Below, in pieces: positions 61,301-64,000 of a DNA stretch of 64,000 nucleotides (the first letter of the stretch is position 1; each line of letters begins with the position of its first letter). This DNA comes from Candidatus Zixiibacteriota bacterium. Lineage in GTDB: Bacteria > Zixibacteria > MSB-5A5 > UBA10806 > 4484-95. The stretch covers positions 1 through 64,000 of the forward strand of contig JAAEQD010000208.1 of the NCBI GenBank assembly GCA_024231855.1. Reading direction: 5' to 3'. The notes beneath the pieces were generated by a model. That model ran no database searches. It worked only from the letters and a program-made list of their open reading frames with translations, and had not been told where the DNA came from. The position numbers and the translations under genes are program-made.

Positions 61301-64000
61301 TTATTTATCTAATTCACCCGATGGAATAATCGTTCCATTTGTCACAATTTCGCAATTCGGCCAGCCCACAGGCGCTTCGATAGGCAGATCCTCGGGTGTC
61401 GGCCAGGCCGGTTCGTAATCGAGGCACCAACTGATATCAGACATGCCACGGAAGTAGTTTACCAGACGCGTAACATCCGAGCCGATAACCAGGCAGTCGC
61501 CGTTTACATCCGCGGAGCAATAGAGGCTATCAAGTAAGCAAGGATCGTTTAAACCTCTGAAGTAATTGACAAGGTATGTCACATCAGCGCCTATAGTCGA
61601 TGGCGGCCAGATACCGTTTGGCATATTGGCATCGCCGGGAAGGTACTCGTAACCACTGACTAAGCAAACTGAAGCATCAGGATTTAAAGGAGTATCTTCC
61701 TCGTAGCCGACGCTGTCTATCGCGATCGAGTAGAAGCTGTAGCAATTATCGAAGACGCCATAATACATACTTTCTGTCAGGCCTGGCGTTGCCGAGAGCC
61801 ATAACGCGTAAGGATCGTTATTTTCGGACACATAAATATCCACTCTCATAATTCCCGAACCGCCCGCGTCTTCGGCCTGCCAGTTCACGAGGATACTGTC
61901 CTCCATCCAGGTTGTCGGCAGAGCCGCTACCGATGATGTTGGCGGGTAATCGTCGATAGTCCTTAAAAGCGGGCCATCTGGTGGACAAATTATCCAGGGA
62001 TTGAAATCGAACCGGATAGATGCCGTATTAGTGATTTCGGTTCCTCCGGGTAAAACCGGGTAGGGATCGATACTGTATGTTACGAATCCTTCGCCTTCCG
62101 GCGGATTCTCGTTTGGCGGCAGCCAGTTTGATGTATCATAAAAGTACCAGGATAAAATTCCGGATGAATTGTTAAAATGGGTGCTGCAAATATCCGGGTG
62201 ACTGATCGGGCCGAAATTGAATGAATCCCAATCGAGATCCAAATCGAGAGTATCCGAAACCTTTACTATTATCGGCGATACCATCGCCGAATCAGGATCA
62301 TTCTCGAAGAAAATCGTGTACACGAGTTTGTCGTCAGGTTTAATAAAACCACCGCTTCCGGCCCCGGCGGGACTGGCCAGCTTCTCATTTGGATCCCAGG
62401 AGTTCACTACTTCATCGGAAACGGAAGCAGTGTTATTGGTGTGGTCATCTTCGGGGCTGGTGGTCGAAATAGACGCTATAGCGGTAAGGAAAATGCCTCC
62501 AGGCACCTCTATTTGTATATTGAAATCAACTTCGACTGAATCCTCGTAATCAACGCTGATTTCGCCCAGTTGCCAGGTAATGGTATTTTCCTGGTCGTCA
62601 TATGTTCCGGATGGATCGGAAGCGATGTAGTCAACTTCCTCTGGCAATTCCAATACAAGCTCGGAGTTAGACGCCGGATTCATCCCATCGTGATAGTATT
62701 TGCATTGATACTTACCGTCAAAGCCCGGGCGAAATAGACCTTCCGAGTAAAGCGCTACCGATAAATCCAGAGGTTGGGCTTCCAGTTCGATATCGAAGGT
62801 AATTGTTTGCTCCGGAAGTACGTCGATATTCGTATAGTAATTATCGACATATCCTGATTTTGAGAATTTTAGGCTGTAAGCCCCGACCCGCAGATTATTT
62901 AGCTCGTATTGGCCCAACACATCGGTATAATCATCAATCGATGTTGAAATGGCGACAACGTGAACATCCTCGATTGGCGTTACTCCATCGCTGGTTACTT
63001 CGCCGGCGATATTGCCGAAATCCCGGAGCAATATTATGTCGGCCGTGGTAGTATCTTCAATATCCACCTGAATATCCTCGGTAAGCCGAACCGCGAAACT
63101 ATCTTTGAAAGCTTCGATATCATATTGGCCGGGATCGAGATAAGGAAATATGTATTCCCCATTCGCTTCAGTAATAAACTGGTCGATTTCAATATCTTCA
63201 AAAATTAGTTTTAGTAAAGCGTCATCAAGTAACGTTACATCATCGGATTTTGTCACTTTGCCCTTTATCGCCCCGAGCGCGTATAGAGTCGCGTCCTGGG
63301 TTGTGGTGTCACCCGATGTTACCTCGACTTCGTTTATTTCAATATCCTGATAATGAGGGTGCTCGAAACTCATGGCTCTGGTACCGGGATCGACTTTCTC
63401 GATCAAATAAGTCCCAGCAATATCGGTGTAATCATAATATTCCGCGCCGTCGCATTCAACTAACACGCTTTCGATCGGGCTTAAGTACGGGTCCGATACG
63501 ATCCCCTTAATCACACCTAGATTATTCATCATCATGTTCAACCACGTGGGTTCACCCTCGTTAACATCAACTCCGGCAGCTATCGTATCGAGATAGTCGG
63601 CGTGACTGAATTCGACGTCGTAAATTCCCGGAGAAACTATTATCGAATACTCTCCGGCCAAATCGGTGGTGTCCTTTGCAGCCAGTCCCGGTATACTTAT
63701 AACGGCATCGGCAATTGGCTGGCTCAGGTTATTGCTTACAACGCCCGTGATTTCACCGCCGCCGATTTTTACCTGGCTGATAAAATGCGTGATTGGAAAA
63801 CCATCCAAACCCAGAGGATCGCCCGCCCACATGGGCCAACCGCTGGAATGCTTGCCTATATCAAAACAATCAACAGTTTGGCCGGAGAGCTGCCCATCAA
63901 AATGGGTTTTGACATAAAACGTCAAAATCTTGGTTGGGATTTCGCTGTGAAGCCAAAATGGCTCGGCCAAATTCAAACTCCAGCCCAGGAATGAAATGCT
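61301..64000 (-). CDS. dockerin surface protein (5' end cut by window edge)
   Basis: 899 codons are visible and the reading frame stays open to the right edge. The first residues (SISFLGWSLNLAEPFWLHSEIPTKILTFYV) are the middle of a cohesin-like module, as in the paralogues at 34707-46421. Then come about five carboxypeptidase-regulatory-like domains (GEITGVVSNNLSQPIADAVISI, GVIKGIVSDPYLSPIESVLVE, GAIKGKVTKSDDVTLLDDALLKL, GNIAGEVTSDGVTPIEDVHV), a DUF11/DUF7619-like region (ELPEEVDYIASDPSGTYDDQ, then WDPNEKLASPAGAGSGG), an Ig-like domain and a dockerin pair (GDANMPNGIWPPSTIGADVTYLVNYF, ADVNGDCLVIGSDVTRLVNYF). The tail is GWPNCEIVTNGTIIPSGELDK. Confidence 0.85.
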   Translation of the reverse strand, partial: SISFLGWSLNLAEPFWLHSEIPTKILTFYVKTHFDGQLSGQTVDCFDIGKHSSGWPMWAGDPLGLDGFPITHFISQVKIGGGEITGVVSNNLSQPIADAVISIPGLAAKDTTDLAGEYSIIVSPGIYDVEFSHADYLDTIAAGVDVNEGEPTWLNMMMNNLGVIKGIVSDPYLSPIESVLVECDGAEYYDYTDIAGTYLIEKVDPGTRAMSFEHPHYQDIEINEVEVTSGDTTTQDATLYALGAIKGKVTKSDDVTLLDDALLKLIFEDIEIDQFITEANGEYIFPYLDPGQYDIEAFKDSFAVRLTEDIQVDIEDTTTADIILLRDFGNIAGEVTSDGVTPIEDVHVVAISTSIDDYTDVLGQYELNNLRVGAYSLKFSKSGYVDNYYTNIDVLPEQTITFDIELEAQPLDLSVALYSEGLFRPGFDGKYQCKYYHDGMNPASNSELVLELPEEVDYIASDPSGTYDDQENTITWQLGEISVDYEDSVEVDFNIQIEVPGGIFLTAIASISTTSPEDDHTNNTASVSDEVVNSWDPNEKLASPAGAGSGGFIKPDDKLVYTIFFENDPDSAMVSPIIVKVSDTLDLDLDWDSFNFGPISHPDICSTHFNNSSGILSWYFYDTSNWLPPNENPPEGEGFVTYSIDPYPVLPGGTEITNTASIRFDFNPWIICPPDGPLLRTIDDYPPTSSVAALPTTWMEDSILVNWQAEDAGGSGIMRVDIYVSENNDPYALWLSATPGLTESMYYGVFDNCYSFYSIAIDSVGYEEDTPLNPDASVCLVSGYEYLPGDANMPNGIWPPSTIGADVTYLVNYFRGLNDPCLLDSLYCSADVNGDCLVIGSDVTRLVNYFRGMSDISWCLDYEPAWPTPEDLPIEAPVGWPNCEIVTNGTIIPSGELDK

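Noticed and set aside
1-64000. CRISPR arrays or insertion-sequence transposases
   Set aside because: No regularly spaced direct repeats with unique spacers and no transposase-like proteins were seen; TPR and beta-helix repeats are within coding genes.

Overview
The window looks like a piece of a bacterial chromosome from the FCB/Zixibacteria-like part of the tree. This is an inference from gene content: type IX secretion-type C-terminal sorting domains (PNPFNxxT...), many secreted proteins with duplicated dockerin-type EF-hand pairs, a PEP-CTERM protein, carboxypeptidase-regulatory-like domains and a 7TM/galactose-binding-like histidine kinase. No rRNA or marker gene is present to settle taxonomy.

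Layout. 1-8144: the start of an MFS transporter, a membrane histidine kinase, three co-directional membrane or secreted proteins of unknown role (one with pentapeptide repeats), and a membrane-anchored STAND-like P-loop NTPase with C-terminal TPRs. 8145-8505: a palindrome-rich intergenic region. 8506-15123: an XRE regulator with a heavy-metal-binding secreted protein, divergent from a Zn-ribbon mini-protein with a Ski2-like helicase that carries a C-terminal winged helix, then a TPR lipoprotein and a PQQ-type beta-propeller protein.

15301-29943: a capsid-building cassette (portal, possible small terminase, large terminase, prohead protease, decoration-like protein, major capsid protein, neck-like proteins, sialidase-like protein, two Sec-exported proteins, holin-like protein). 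No integrase, replication, sheath or tape-measure gene is visible. It is interrupted between terminase and protease by an AT-rich membrane-protein gene and an opposite-strand PEP-CTERM gene with a duplicated 3' end. It ends in a strong terminator and may be a remnant prophage, a GTA-like element or a tailless particle.

30393-34635: a large von Willebrand A surface protein behind a perfect sigma-70 promoter, and a type IX-sorted WD40/PD40-like protein. 34707-46421: six tandem co-directional paralogues, each with two copies of a roughly 170-residue cohesin-like module, carboxypeptidase-regulatory-like linkers, a two-repeat dockerin and mostly a Cys/Trp/Pro-rich GWPNCE C-terminus. 46637-56553: a dockerin-bearing subtilisin, a DUF488 protein, tRNA-Cys and an M28 peptidase/beta-helix/dockerin/type IX-sorted protein. 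56837-61182: an ECF sigma factor, a zinc-finger anti-sigma-like membrane protein and a secreted TPR-CHAT protein with an inserted DNRLRE-like domain. 61301-64000: another dockerin protein, cut by the window edge.

Overall the window is dominated by surface and secreted machinery with three kinds of sorting or docking signal (dockerin, type IX, PEP-CTERM), beside one virus-derived particle module and two candidate signalling or conflict modules (STAND-TPR and sigma/anti-sigma/CHAT).
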